The notes: a model not told the origin generated them from the letters alone. Positions 17,651 through 26,590 are shown, counted from the first letter of the stretch. The stretch is DNA of 64,000 nucleotides from JANQTF01 sp041741415 (GCA_041741415.1 JBGSKC010000079.1:1-64000); one strand, 5' to 3'. Made by a program: numbers and translations.

Positions 17651-18259
17651 ATGAAACGAACACCACCATTTTCTGCTTCTCAGCCGGGAGATCTCCTTCG
17701 GATTAGCGCCCTGGCTGCTGTTTTTTGGGCGCTGGGATTATCGCCGCTAATGGCACAAGTGCTCATCCAGGCAGATAGCACCGCTAAATCAGCCTATCCT
17801 GCAGAGCACTCGGCGCTGCAGTTGGCACAAACGCCTACTGCTTCCGACAGCCTCCCGGCCATTACGCCCGACGCAGAGCCACCTCAACCTATCGTTCACC
17901 TCGCCCGAACTTATCTCGGCACGCCTTACTGCATGGGAAGCACGGGCCCTGCTTCGTTTGATTGCTCTGGCTTTGTGCGGCACGTGTACCAGGGCCTCGG
18001 CCAGGAACTCCCCCGCGACAGCCGGTCGCAGGCTCTGCTTGGGGAGAAAATCAGGCCGGAAGAAGCCCAGCCTGGCGATCTGATCTTTTTTAAGGGTCGG
18101 CGAACCACTTCCAACCTCATCGGCCATGTGGGCATCGTCACCAGCGAAGCCGGGAAAGAACTTACCATGATCCATGCCAGCCGCAGGGGGGTGGTAGAAG
18201 AAGCCGTGCTCACAATTCCCTATTATCGCCTTCGATTGGTCGAAATTCGCAGAATGTAA
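17651..18259 (+). CDS. NlpC/P60 cell-wall peptidase
   Basis: A 202-residue exported cysteine peptidase. ATG 17651 gives an N-terminus with a hydrophobic signal (LAAVFWALGLSPLMAQ); an ATG 24 bp upstream is possible. The C-terminal half is the NlpC/P60 domain with catalytic Cys105 (FDCSGFV), His159 (IGHVGIV) and His175 (MIHASRRG). Family knowledge: these enzymes cut gamma-D-Glu-diamino acid bonds in peptidoglycan stem peptides. A Pro/Ala/Thr linker separates the signal peptide from the catalytic part. No SH3 domain is present. Confidence 0.88.
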   Translation: MKRTPPFSASQPGDLLRISALAAVFWALGLSPLMAQVLIQADSTAKSAYPAEHSALQLAQTPTASDSLPAITPDAEPPQPIVHLARTYLGTPYCMGSTGPASFDCSGFVRHVYQGLGQELPRDSRSQALLGEKIRPEEAQPGDLIFFKGRRTTSNLIGHVGIVTSEAGKELTMIHASRRGVVEEAVLTIPYYRLRLVEIRRM

Positions 18260-18319
18260 GAAAGCGACCTGTTTCCGCGCTTGAATTTTTGCAAAGTGCT
18301 TGGTAATTTTAGGTGTTGA

Positions 18320-18624
18320 ACAACGGAGAAAATCTCGCTGCAAACAGCAAATTTGCCTGCTGTCAACGCCGTTTTTTTGACTCACGACATCCTGCATGAG
18401 CGTCACCAGCTGTTTTTGAACCTAACAGGAAAGACCATCGGAGATTGCTCAGGGAGATCAAGGGCGGGCCTCACCCTTTTCGAAGGGAGCACCTGCGGGT
18501 AGCACGGAGGATTACCGAGATCATTTGGCGTCTCTAATCATGTTTCATAGGGGTTTCATCAACCTCTGATGCTTGTGCAGGTACCTGATACCACCCCGCT
18601 GCTACGGTAGCGGGGTGTTTTTTT
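18320..18624 (+). ncRNA. Candidate structured non-coding RNA upstream of marR
   Basis: There is no convincing ORF between 18260 and 18614, yet a strong terminator closes the segment at 18592-18624. Inside are several short perfect hairpins: AACGG...CCGTT followed by seven T (18322-18378), CCCTT-TTCG-AAGGG near 18474-18488, and CATCA...TGATG near 18558-18572. A promoter-like TTTTTG...TAATTTTA lies at about 18285-18312. It may be one RNA or two short ones. I could not match it to RNase P, tmRNA, SRP or a known riboswitch. Confidence 0.3.
18592..18624 (+). terminator. Rho-independent terminator
   Basis: A perfect 9-bp stem (CACCCCGCT/AGCGGGGTG), 8-nt loop, then seven T. It lies 333 bp after the NlpC/P60 stop with no gene between, and just upstream of marR. 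Confidence 0.8.
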
Positions 18625-19142
18625 ACAAAAATTTTACGGAAACGCACAAACAAATCCGATTAGTCGTCGTTAGTTGCGTTCGTAACAAAAAAATCCTGGA
18701 TCCCTCTACCTCCATTCCTCCCTCTTTTGGCAGGCTCATTGGCCTGATTGGCAAAGCTATGGCCAAATCGCTCACTGAGCGCATGCACCAGGCAGGCCAC
18801 GAGCTTAACATGGAGCACTGGATCGTGCTTGTTCACCTCTGGGAGGAAGACGGCCAGAATCAATCCCGCCTCGGTGAAACCGCTGGCAGGCACAAAACCG
18901 CCGTTACCAGAGCCATAGACAACCTCGAAGACATGAACCTGGTCGTGAGGGTGCCTCACCAGCAAGACCGCCGAAACAAGCTCATTTACCTCACCAAATC
19001 AGGTAAAGAGTTAAAGCGACAGCTCATCCCCCTTGCCATGGCCACCCACGAAGAAGCCATGAATGGGATCTCCCAGGACGAAATCAAGGCTTGCCAAACC
19101 ACTCTCCACAAAATCCTCGAAAACGTCAGGAGTCACCTATGA
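18615..19142 (+). CDS. MarR-family transcriptional regulator of the RND operon
   Basis: A winged-helix regulator: helices FGRLIGLIGKAMAKSL and MEHWIVLVHLWEEDG, recognition helix in HKTAVTRAIDNLEDM, wing VPHQQDRRNKLIYLTKSG. Recognisable homology begins near ILDPSTSIP (base 18693), about 149 residues from the end, the usual MarR length. No standard start codon sits there: in-frame options are TTG 18573, GTG 18615 (inside the terminator hairpin) and ATG 18759 (would cut helix 1). GTG 18615 is listed, but a rare start near 18693 is equally possible. It heads an operon with adaptor, permease and TolC genes and probably represses it. Confidence 0.8.
   Translation: MFFYKNFTETHKQIRLVVVSCVRNKKILDPSTSIPPSFGRLIGLIGKAMAKSLTERMHQAGHELNMEHWIVLVHLWEEDGQNQSRLGETAGRHKTAVTRAIDNLEDMNLVVRVPHQQDRRNKLIYLTKSGKELKRQLIPLAMATHEEAMNGISQDEIKACQTTLHKILENVRSHL
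18670..18686 (+). promoter_or_regulatory. Probable MarR operator, copy 1
   Basis: TTAGTTGC-N4-GTAAC, a near-palindrome, lies around the start of the marR gene. The same 17-bp pattern recurs at 19154-19170. Confidence 0.5.
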
Positions 19143-19153
19143 ACTTTTTTCTA

Positions 19154-19170
19154 TTAGTTGCTTCTGTAAC
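19154..19170 (+). promoter_or_regulatory. Probable MarR operator, copy 2
   Basis: A second TTAGTTGC-N4-GTAAC in the 55-bp gap between marR and the adaptor gene. It matches the copy at 18670-18686 at all 13 fixed positions. Confidence 0.5.
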
Positions 19171-19197
19171 TGCTACCCTTTTGAAATCCATCACCAT

Positions 19198-20361
19198 ATG
19201 AGATCGGCCATTGTTTCCTTTATCCTGTTTGCCTTGATCCTCGCCGGGGGGATTGGCATTTCCAGCATGATTTCCTCTCAAAAAGAGGAAGCTCCCCGGC
19301 TCCCTTCAATCGAAAACGTAACGCAGGTGTCCTACCGCATTGCCCAGAATAGCAACCTCCCCGCTGTTGTGGAAGTAAACGGCAGGCTGGTGGCCCGCGA
19401 CCGCGTGGAACTGTATTCGGAGGTGAGTGGCACCTACCGAAGTGGAGGCAAATTGTTCAAAGAAGGTGCCTTCTTTAAGCAGGGAGAGGTGATGTTTAAC
19501 ATGGCTGACCAGGAGTTTCTCATGACCCTGCGCGCCCAGCGCAGCTCGTTCATGAACCAGATCACCCTGATGCTCCCTGACATGAAGAGCGACTACCCGG
19601 CGAGCTTTCCCACCTGGAGTGCCTACCTCGACAGCATCCAGCCCGATCAGCGCCTGCCAGAACTGCCCCAGCCCGCTTCCGATCAGGAACGCTATTACCT
19701 CAGCGCCAAAAACATCATGAATCTGTACTACTCTATCCGCAGTCAGGAGGCGCGGCTGGCCAAGTATCAGATTTATGCTCCTTTCAGCGGAAAGGTATCG
19801 GTTGCCAGCATCACAGAGGGAACTCTCGTGCGGGCAGGTCAGAAACTTGGTGAGTTTTTCAATCCCAGCTCCTACGAAATGGAAGCTTCGGTAAGCCTCC
19901 GCGAACTGCCCTACCTCCAGCAGGGTAGTTCCGTGGACCTTCGCTCAGAAGACGTTCCCGGAAAATGGACCGGCAGGGTGCTGCGCGTTTCTGACGTGAT
20001 TGATGCCCAAACCCAGACAGTGAGGGTCTTCATTGGGGTCAGCGGAGAATCGCTCAAAGAAGGCATGTACCTCCTCGGAACAGCCAACGGAAAGGCTCTA
20101 ACCGAAGTGGTAGCCATTGACCGTGGGCTCCTGTATGATGATAACAGCGTGTTTGTGGCCATTCCCAGCCAGGAAGGCGATTCCACTGCTGATGGCAAAT
20201 TCCTCAGGACTGGCACCCTCAAAAAAGTGGTGGTGGAACCCCTGCAGTTTGCCGACGACCGCGTGATGATCAAAGGACTGGCCAACGGCTCCTGGCTGGT
20301 GGATCAGGTGATTCCCGGCGCCTATGAAGGCATGACTGTCTCCTTGTTTCAACTCGATTAA
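19198..20361 (+). CDS. RND efflux periplasmic adaptor (HlyD/MFP family)
   Basis: A 387-residue membrane-fusion protein with one N-terminal membrane anchor (IVSFILFALILAGGIGISS). The lipoyl-like half-motifs are VEVNGRLVARDRVELYSEVSG and YQIYAPFSGKVSVASITEGT, flanking a short helical hairpin; beta-barrel and membrane-proximal domains follow. Start ATG 19198 directly precedes the anchor. It links the inner-membrane RND pump (20383-23628) to the outer-membrane channel (23645-25003). It comes 55 bp after marR, with the second operator between. Confidence 0.9.
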   Translation: MRSAIVSFILFALILAGGIGISSMISSQKEEAPRLPSIENVTQVSYRIAQNSNLPAVVEVNGRLVARDRVELYSEVSGTYRSGGKLFKEGAFFKQGEVMFNMADQEFLMTLRAQRSSFMNQITLMLPDMKSDYPASFPTWSAYLDSIQPDQRLPELPQPASDQERYYLSAKNIMNLYYSIRSQEARLAKYQIYAPFSGKVSVASITEGTLVRAGQKLGEFFNPSSYEMEASVSLRELPYLQQGSSVDLRSEDVPGKWTGRVLRVSDVIDAQTQTVRVFIGVSGESLKEGMYLLGTANGKALTEVVAIDRGLLYDDNSVFVAIPSQEGDSTADGKFLRTGTLKKVVVEPLQFADDRVMIKGLANGSWLVDQVIPGAYEGMTVSLFQLD

Positions 20362-20382
20362 GCTCGCCCAACACTTTTTTTA

Positions 20383-23300
20383 ATGAGACAAATCATTACC
20401 TACTTTATCAAGTATCCCATCACGGGCAATGTCTTGACAGTAGTTATTCTGTTGATGGGCATGTTCGGCTTAACCAGCCTCAAGAGCACCTTTTTCCCGG
20501 AAACAGAATCCAAACTGATCGCCATCAACCTGGTGTATCCCGGTGCCTCGCCTGAGGAAATCGAGGAAGGGGTGGTGAATAAAATTGAAGACAACCTCAA
20601 AGGCCTCAGTGGCATCGACCGGGTTTCGTCGGTGTCGCGAGAAAATGCCGGGGTTGTGACGGTGGAAATCAAACGCGGCTATGACATCGACCTGATGCTT
20701 CAGGATGTCAAAAATGCTGTGGATCGTATTCCCTCTTTTCCTGTGAGCCTGGAGCCTCCGGTGGTTTTCAAGCAGGAATTCCTCACTGTAGCTCTCAATT
20801 TCGCCATCAGCGGCGATGTTGATCTGCCTACCTTAAAACGCTATGGCCGCGAGGTCGAAACGGATTTGCTGGCATTGGACGGCATTTCCAAAGTAGAATT
20901 GCGGGGATTTCCAGAGGAAGAAATTGAGATTCGGGTGCGGGAAGACGTCCTCCAGAGCTTTGGCATCACCTTCGATCAGGTGAGCAGAGCCGTGGCTACA
21001 GCCAACCTCGAACTCACTGGCGGTACCATTAAAAGCGACAAGGAAGAGGTGCTGATTCGCACCCGATCCAAGGGCTATTATGCCAATTCTCTCGGCGAGA
21101 TCGTGATCGCAACCAAGGCCGACGGCCGCGATGTGAAACTTCGGGAAGTGGCCGAGGTGCGTGACCAGTTTGCAGATACTCCCAACGGATCCAGCATCAA
21201 CAAGCAGAGATCGGTCCAGGTAAGCGTGAGCAACACCATCGACGAAGACCTGCTCGACATTGCTGATAAGGTCAACGAATACGTGGGCACCTTCAATGAA
21301 AGCCATTCGGATGTGAAGGCAACTGTCGTGAATGATGGCTCAGTGTTGCTTCGTCAACGGATCGACCTGCTCTCAGCCAATGGCCTCATCGGAATGATCC
21401 TGGTGGTGCTGCTGCTGGCCATGTTCCTTCAGCTTCGCCTTGCCTTTTGGGTTGCCTTGTCTATCCCCGTGGCATTTGCTGGAATGTTCCTCATTGGGGC
21501 CTTGATTGGCCTGCAAATCAACGTATTGTCCCTCTTCGGCATGATTCTCGTAATCGGGATCCTGGTTGATGATGGAATTGTGATTTCAGAAAACATCTTC
21601 TCCCACTGGGAGCGTGGCAAAGATCCCACACAGGCAGCCATCGACGGCACGCTGGAAGTTCTTCCTGCCGTAGTGTCTGCTGTGCTGACTACCATTGTGG
21701 CATTCTCGCTGTTTTTCTTCCTTGATGGCATCACGGGCGACTTCTTCAAGGATGTGGCGATCGTGGTAATCCTTACCCTTGGTTTCTCCCTTGTGGAAGG
21801 TGCACTCATTCTCCCTGCCCACGTGGCCCATTCCAAGGCACTTATCAGGGATGAAAACCGCAAGCCAAATGCTGTGGACAAGATCCAGAACTCGCTCAGC
21901 GGAGTGATGGAATTCATGCGGGTGAAACTCTATGAGCCCCAACTGCGGATCATTTTCCGCTTTCCGCCGCTGGGAATTGCCATTCCGGTAGCGCTGCTCA
22001 TGATTTCATTTTCGCTGATCTCGGGTGGGTTGTTGAAAACAACCATTTTCCCGGTGATCGAGGGCGACTTCGTTACTGCCAACATCAAAATGCCGGCGGG
22101 CACTCCCCAGGATGTAACCCAAAAATGGATGGACCATGTGGAGGAAGCGGCCTGGCGCGTCAATGACCGCATGAAGGCCCGCCGTCCCGACGGGCTGGAT
22201 GTGGTGAAAATCGTAAACCAAACCCAGGCAGGAACCACTTATGAGGGCAATATTTTGATCAACCTGCTCGACAGCGAGACCAGGCAAAACTATCTGCCAC
22301 AAGCTTCCTCGTTGTCTATCGCAGATTCGATCAAAAAAGAAGCTGGCATGATCCTCGGTGCGGAGGAGGTGAGCTATACCCTCGCCAGTCCTTTTGGAAA
22401 GGCAGTCTCGGTAGCCTTGTATTCCAGTAACTTGCAGGAACTGGAGCAGGCAGTGGAAACCCTTAAAGACAGCCTGAACGAATTTTCCGACCTGCGAAAC
22501 GTCGTAGACAATAACCAGAGTGGTCTCCGGGAGCTAAATATTACCCTCAAAGAAAAAGCTCGCCTGCTGGGGCTTGATTTGCAGACTGTGGTAGCCCAGG
22601 TGCGGCAAGGCTTCTTTGGGGCTGAGGTTCAGCGCCTTCAGCGTGGCGAAGACGAGGTGCGAATCTGGGTGCGCTACGACTTGAGTGACAGAGGAACTAT
22701 CGGTGACCTAGAAGATATGCGCATCCGAACCAGCAGCGGTGCTTCCTATCCTTTGCGGGAAATCGCCAACATCGCCCCAACCCGCGGCGTTATCGCGATC
22801 AATCACCTCGATGGCAAACGCGAAATTCGTGTGGAAGCCGATGCCGCCTCTGCCGATGTTTCGACCAACGACGTGCTCGCCGAAATTGAAAACCGGGTGC
22901 TGCCACAAGTGCTGGCCATGTATCCCGCCGTCAAGTTTTCGATGGAAGGACAAGTGAGAGACAATGCCAAAACCCAAGCCTCGGTGGGCAAAGTCGGGCC
23001 GATTATTCTGCTGGTTCTGGTCGTAATCATCCTGCTCACCTTCGGTTCTCTGAGCCAAACCTTTTCAGTTCTGGCCCTTATCCCCTTCGGACTGATTGGT
23101 GTATTGTTTGGCCATTACTTGCTGGGCAAACCATTTAGCTTCATTCTCTCCGGCCTTGGGGTTCTGGCGCTGGTAGGGGTGATGGTGAATGATGCACTGG
23201 TGTTGGTGAGCCAGTTTAACATCCTGGTGAAAGAGGGCAAACCATTCAAAGAAGCCCTGTTTGAAGCAGCTTCCTCGCGGTTCCGCCCCATTTTTCTTAC

Positions 23301-23628
23301 CTCCGTAACCACCATCGCGGGCCTTCTTCCGCTGATCTTTGAAAAAAGCCTGCAAGCACAGTTCCTCATCCCGATGGCCATTACAATCGCTTTCGGCCTC
23401 TTTGTTTCTACCCTGCTGGTGCTGGTAACTCTACCCTCTATCTTGCTGATGCTCAACTGGTACAAGCGCAAGCTGGTACTTGCCTGGGAAGGGGTGGAGC
23501 CAGATCCGATTGAAGTCGAGCCCGCTCTCGAAGGCCGCAAAAGCTACTTCAACCTGTGGATGCTCGCCAGCTTGGCCATCGTTGCCTTCTTCGTGTTTTT
23601 GGCTGCCCTGCCTACTCTTTTCAGTTGA
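20383..23628 (+). CDS. RND-family efflux permease (AcrB/MMPL type)
   Basis: A 1081-residue inner-membrane transporter with the two-fold RND layout: TM1, a large periplasmic loop, TM2-7, a second loop, TM8-12. The proton-relay pair is visible in TM4 as ILVDDGIVISENIF, and the matching TM10 segment is MVNDALVLVSQFN. The N-terminus MRQIITYFIKYPITGNVLTV is typical of HAE-type pumps. It exports hydrophobic or amphipathic compounds using the proton gradient; the substrate is not known. It lies 21 bp after the adaptor and 16 bp before the tolC-like gene. Confidence 0.93.
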   Translation: MRQIITYFIKYPITGNVLTVVILLMGMFGLTSLKSTFFPETESKLIAINLVYPGASPEEIEEGVVNKIEDNLKGLSGIDRVSSVSRENAGVVTVEIKRGYDIDLMLQDVKNAVDRIPSFPVSLEPPVVFKQEFLTVALNFAISGDVDLPTLKRYGREVETDLLALDGISKVELRGFPEEEIEIRVREDVLQSFGITFDQVSRAVATANLELTGGTIKSDKEEVLIRTRSKGYYANSLGEIVIATKADGRDVKLREVAEVRDQFADTPNGSSINKQRSVQVSVSNTIDEDLLDIADKVNEYVGTFNESHSDVKATVVNDGSVLLRQRIDLLSANGLIGMILVVLLLAMFLQLRLAFWVALSIPVAFAGMFLIGALIGLQINVLSLFGMILVIGILVDDGIVISENIFSHWERGKDPTQAAIDGTLEVLPAVVSAVLTTIVAFSLFFFLDGITGDFFKDVAIVVILTLGFSLVEGALILPAHVAHSKALIRDENRKPNAVDKIQNSLSGVMEFMRVKLYEPQLRIIFRFPPLGIAIPVALLMISFSLISGGLLKTTIFPVIEGDFVTANIKMPAGTPQDVTQKWMDHVEEAAWRVNDRMKARRPDGLDVVKIVNQTQAGTTYEGNILINLLDSETRQNYLPQASSLSIADSIKKEAGMILGAEEVSYTLASPFGKAVSVALYSSNLQELEQAVETLKDSLNEFSDLRNVVDNNQSGLRELNITLKEKARLLGLDLQTVVAQVRQGFFGAEVQRLQRGEDEVRIWVRYDLSDRGTIGDLEDMRIRTSSGASYPLREIANIAPTRGVIAINHLDGKREIRVEADAASADVSTNDVLAEIENRVLPQVLAMYPAVKFSMEGQVRDNAKTQASVGKVGPIILLVLVVIILLTFGSLSQTFSVLALIPFGLIGVLFGHYLLGKPFSFILSGLGVLALVGVMVNDALVLVSQFNILVKEGKPFKEALFEAASSRFRPIFLTSVTTIAGLLPLIFEKSLQAQFLIPMAITIAFGLFVSTLLVLVTLPSILLMLNWYKRKLVLAWEGVEPDPIEVEPALEGRKSYFNLWMLASLAIVAFFVFLAALPTLFS

Positions 23629-23644
23629 TGAAAGACAGATTTCT

Positions 23645-25003
23645 ATGAAAAAGTCATCATTTTTCCTTCCCCTTCTGGCTTTCGCAGCCCTGCAAATGAG
23701 TTGGAGCGGGCTGGTTGCCCAGGACCAGCTTAGCCTCGAAGAGGCCATCCAGGCGGCTCTTGTGTCCAACTACGGCATTCGCGTCGCACAATATGATGTG
23801 CAGGCAAGCGAAAACACTGTATATCGGGGTAATGCAGGTCTCCTTCCCACCCTCGGTGTGCAGGGAGGAGCCAACTACAACAACAACAACGCCCGGGTGG
23901 ACATCATCGCAGGTACCGACCCCGTTACCGGTGCCCCGATCACCGAAACCCGCGAGGCCAATGGCGTGGAAACTTCCTCCGCCAACCTGGGCCTGAACCT
24001 GAACTGGACCGTTTTCAACGGTTTTGCCAACACGCGCCGCTTCGAAATCCTGGCAGCTACTGCCGAGTTGTCGCGGGAACAGCTTCGCAACATTGTGGAG
24101 CAGCAAGTGATTCAGGTTGCCAATGCCTACTACCAGCTGGCCCGCCTGTCGCGCACCCAGCGTATCCAGGCACAAACCCTGGAGCGCTCCAAGGAACGGC
24201 TCGCCTTTGTGCAGAATCAGGCAGAGTTTGGTGTAGCGAATTCCCTGGCTGTGCTCAACGCCCGTGTCGATGTAAACACCGACTCCGTGAACCTCGCCAT
24301 TACCCTGCTCAGCCTTGATAATTCCCGCAGGAACCTCAACTTCCTGATGGGAAAAGACCTGGATAACCAGGCTAATATTGACGTGGAGGTGGCCCTCAGC
24401 GAATTGCCCTCCCTGGAAGAGTTGGAGAACATGGTGGCAGCCAATAACGTGTCCATTCAAACGGCTGAGCAAAGCCTTCAGCTGAACGAGCTGAGCCTGA
24501 GGGTGTCAGAAGCCGCGCGCTACCCGACTCTTAGCTTAAACAGCAGCTACGGGCTCAACTACGCCAACAATGGGCCGTTCAGCTTCGCCCCCAAAATTGT
24601 AAGCTATGGCTTTGCCGGGGGTGTTTCGTTGAATGTGCCCATTTACAACGGCAGCCGTCTCACCCGGGGAATCCAGCAGTCGGAAATTACCGTGGCGCAG
24701 AGCAACGCCCAGCTCACCCAAGTGCAGCAGCAGGTGCTTCGCGACCTTCGGAATGCCTACTTCAGCTATCAAAACAACCTGCAGATTTACCGCCTGCAGC
24801 AGTTGTCCGTAGAAGCAGCCAGGGAGAATTATGCGAGAACCGAAGAACGCTTTCGCCTCGGGCAGAGCACCAGCATTGCTTTTCGTGAGGCGCAGCTCAA
24901 CCTGCTCCTGGCAGAAAATCGCCTCAACGATCTTCTGTTTGATACCCGCCTGAATGAGCTAACTCTTTTACAGCTCACAGGAAGCCTCCTTCCCCGGGAA
25001 TAA
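23645..25003 (+). CDS. TolC-family outer-membrane efflux channel
   Basis: A 452-residue exported protein with a signal peptide (cleavage after SGLVAQ) starting at ATG 23645. The chain is mostly long alpha-helices with the duplicated OEP pattern: LSLEEAIQAALVSNYGI at the N-terminus, YYQLARLSRTQRIQAQTLE, the second half starting LPSLEELENMVAANN, and ARTEERFRLGQSTSIAFREA near the end. It completes the tripartite pump. A strong terminator 17 bp after its stop ends the operon. Confidence 0.92.
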   Translation: MKKSSFFLPLLAFAALQMSWSGLVAQDQLSLEEAIQAALVSNYGIRVAQYDVQASENTVYRGNAGLLPTLGVQGGANYNNNNARVDIIAGTDPVTGAPITETREANGVETSSANLGLNLNWTVFNGFANTRRFEILAATAELSREQLRNIVEQQVIQVANAYYQLARLSRTQRIQAQTLERSKERLAFVQNQAEFGVANSLAVLNARVDVNTDSVNLAITLLSLDNSRRNLNFLMGKDLDNQANIDVEVALSELPSLEELENMVAANNVSIQTAEQSLQLNELSLRVSEAARYPTLSLNSSYGLNYANNGPFSFAPKIVSYGFAGGVSLNVPIYNGSRLTRGIQQSEITVAQSNAQLTQVQQQVLRDLRNAYFSYQNNLQIYRLQQLSVEAARENYARTEERFRLGQSTSIAFREAQLNLLLAENRLNDLLFDTRLNELTLLQLTGSLLPRE

Positions 25004-25020
25004 TTTTTTAGGCAGATAAG

Positions 25021-25055
25021 GCCCCGGGCAATTTGCAACTGCCCGGGGCTTTTTT
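25021..25055 (+). terminator. Rho-independent terminator of the RND operon
   Basis: A perfect 10-bp stem (GCCCCGGGCA/TGCCCGGGGC) with a 9-nt loop and six T, 17 bp after the tolC-like stop codon. Confidence 0.92.
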
Positions 25056-25100
25056 CTATTGATGATTCGTTCTTTTGATTCCTCTCTCAAGCATTGTTTT

Positions 25101-25898
25101 ATGGCACACACATCACATTTACTCCGCCCGGTCTTTACCCGCCGCCTTGCCCAGAGACTCCACAGCGGCGCGGTCATGAACCTAATAGGGCGGGAAGAAG
25201 ATGGCATGAGCCGCCTGCTCGACGACCTGATGGGAATGGAAATAGAGGGGCTGAGGATGATTCGGATAGATATGCGCGAGTTTTCCCACTCGGCAATCCG
25301 CATCGTGGAGGGCCTCAGTCTGGCCCTGGGGTTTGATGAACCTGCCGAGGATCTCAACGAAATCATGGATGCCCTGCAACTTCACGGCGGTCGCTTTTGC
25401 CTGATTCTGCACCATGCCGACCAGATCCGTGATGCTGCAAGTGCCGGGTTCAACGACAGCTTTTGGGCAGCGCTTCAGCGGGTGGCGTTCATTCCCACCC
25501 TGTCGCTTGTCCTGGTCACCCGCCAGCCCTGGGAAATTCGCCTGACAAACGTTGATAAATTTCTGGCCCAGGCAGACCTTGACCCCGAGCCGCACAAGCT
25601 CCCGCCGCTCAGTTTCAAGCGCTTTGGTGAAGAACTTCAGCGGCGCAGCGGAAGCCGGGAACCCGTTACAGAAGCTGTGGTGAACGTGATATTTTCTCAC
25701 CGGCAACCGTATCCTTTCCTTGAATATGTTGCCGAGCGGCTCGCTTCCGCAGGAATGAGTCCCGCGCAATTATCTCCTGCCACCCTGGCCCAATGGCAGC
25801 AGGCATTCGACATCGCACATGGCCAGGTACCTGCTGAAGAAAAGCCGGCTGCACCCTGGTGGAAGCGCTGGCTTGGCGGTTGGCAGAAAGGTAGCTGA
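25101..25898 (+). CDS. AAA/STAND-like protein with degenerate Walker A
   Basis: A 265-residue cytoplasmic protein; ATG 25101 is preferred over one 42 bp upstream. The order of elements resembles an Orc1/MNS-type AAA ATPase: FTRRLAQRLHSGAVMNLIG, then GREEDGMSRLLDDLM where the P-loop should be, a Walker-B-like strand FCLILHHADQI (about 112-122), and SLVLVTRQPWEIR as a sensor-1-like strand. The Walker A lysine and GK(T/S) are absent, so it probably does not hydrolyse ATP in the usual way. A helical C-terminal part follows, ending in a Trp/Lys-rich tail. Function unknown; a regulatory or scaffolding role is a guess. Confidence 0.6.
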   Translation: MAHTSHLLRPVFTRRLAQRLHSGAVMNLIGREEDGMSRLLDDLMGMEIEGLRMIRIDMREFSHSAIRIVEGLSLALGFDEPAEDLNEIMDALQLHGGRFCLILHHADQIRDAASAGFNDSFWAALQRVAFIPTLSLVLVTRQPWEIRLTNVDKFLAQADLDPEPHKLPPLSFKRFGEELQRRSGSREPVTEAVVNVIFSHRQPYPFLEYVAERLASAGMSPAQLSPATLAQWQQAFDIAHGQVPAEEKPAAPWWKRWLGGWQKGS

Positions 25899-25928
25899 GG
25901 AGAAGGTAAAGCGGAAAAGGAAAATACG

Positions 25929-25936
25929 TACCTTTG
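25929..25936 (+). promoter_or_regulatory. -7 promoter element of queE
   Basis: TACCTTTG is an exact match to TAnnTTTG, 6 bp before the ATG at 25943, which predicts a leaderless or nearly leaderless mRNA. No clear -33 TTG was found. Confidence 0.5.
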
Positions 25937-25942
25937 CCGGCC

Positions 25943-26587
25943 ATGACGCGCACCCAAGTCAAGCAAATTGCTCTTCGCAGAGACCTCGCCGATCCCCTGC
26001 CGGTGATGGAACAATTCTATACGCTCCAGGGCGAAGGCCACTGGGCGGGCACGGCATCCTATTTTATTCGACTGGCGGGCTGCGACGTGGGGTGCTTTTG
26101 GTGTGACGTGAAGGAGAGCTGGTCGCCGAATGAGAACCAATATCAACCCTGCGAAGCGTTGGTAGCGGCAGCAAAAGCCAGTGGTGCCAGGCGGGTAGTC
26201 ATCACAGGCGGAGAGCCCACTATTTACGACCTCAGCATTCTCTGTGACAAGCTTCACCAGGCGGGTCTTCTCGTTCACATCGAAACGGCGGGGCCCTATC
26301 CCCTTCGCGGCGATCTCGACTGGGTATGTTTGTCTCCCAAAAAATTTCTGCCGCCGCTCCCGGAAATCTATGCCCGGGTTCATGAGCTAAAAGTGGTCGT
26401 TTATAATGAAGACGACCTGCGCTGGGCAGAAACCCACGCTTTGCTCTGCCCGCCGGAAACCCTGCTGTTTGTTCAGCCGGAGTGGAGCCGCCGCGAGCAG
26501 CAGGGGCCGCGCCTCGTGGAGTTTGTGAAGCAGCATCCCAACTGGCGCCTCAGCATCCAGACGCATAAATACCTGGATATTCCGTAG
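25943..26587 (+). CDS. queE: 7-carboxy-7-deazaguanine synthase (radical SAM)
   Basis: A 214-residue radical-SAM enzyme of the queuosine/7-deazaguanine pathway that converts 6-carboxytetrahydropterin to 7-carboxy-7-deazaguanine. The iron-sulphur cysteines are Cys47, Cys51 and Cys54 in GCDVGCFWCDVKESW; the SAM-binding GGEP is in VITGGEPTIYD. The N-terminal MEQFYTLQGEGHWAGT is diagnostic of QueE. The length is that of the short, minimal QueE form. Other que genes are not in the window. Start ATG 25943 fits the -7 element just upstream. Confidence 0.9.
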   Translation: MTRTQVKQIALRRDLADPLPVMEQFYTLQGEGHWAGTASYFIRLAGCDVGCFWCDVKESWSPNENQYQPCEALVAAAKASGARRVVITGGEPTIYDLSILCDKLHQAGLLVHIETAGPYPLRGDLDWVCLSPKKFLPPLPEIYARVHELKVVVYNEDDLRWAETHALLCPPETLLFVQPEWSRREQQGPRLVEFVKQHPNWRLSIQTHKYLDIP

Positions 26588-26590
26588 GGC

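Noticed and set aside
18320..18624. RNase P, tmRNA, SRP RNA or a known riboswitch
   Set aside because: AGGAAAGACC near 18430 recalls RNase P, but the other conserved RNase P regions are missing; no tmRNA, SRP GGAAGGAAGCA or riboswitch core is present.
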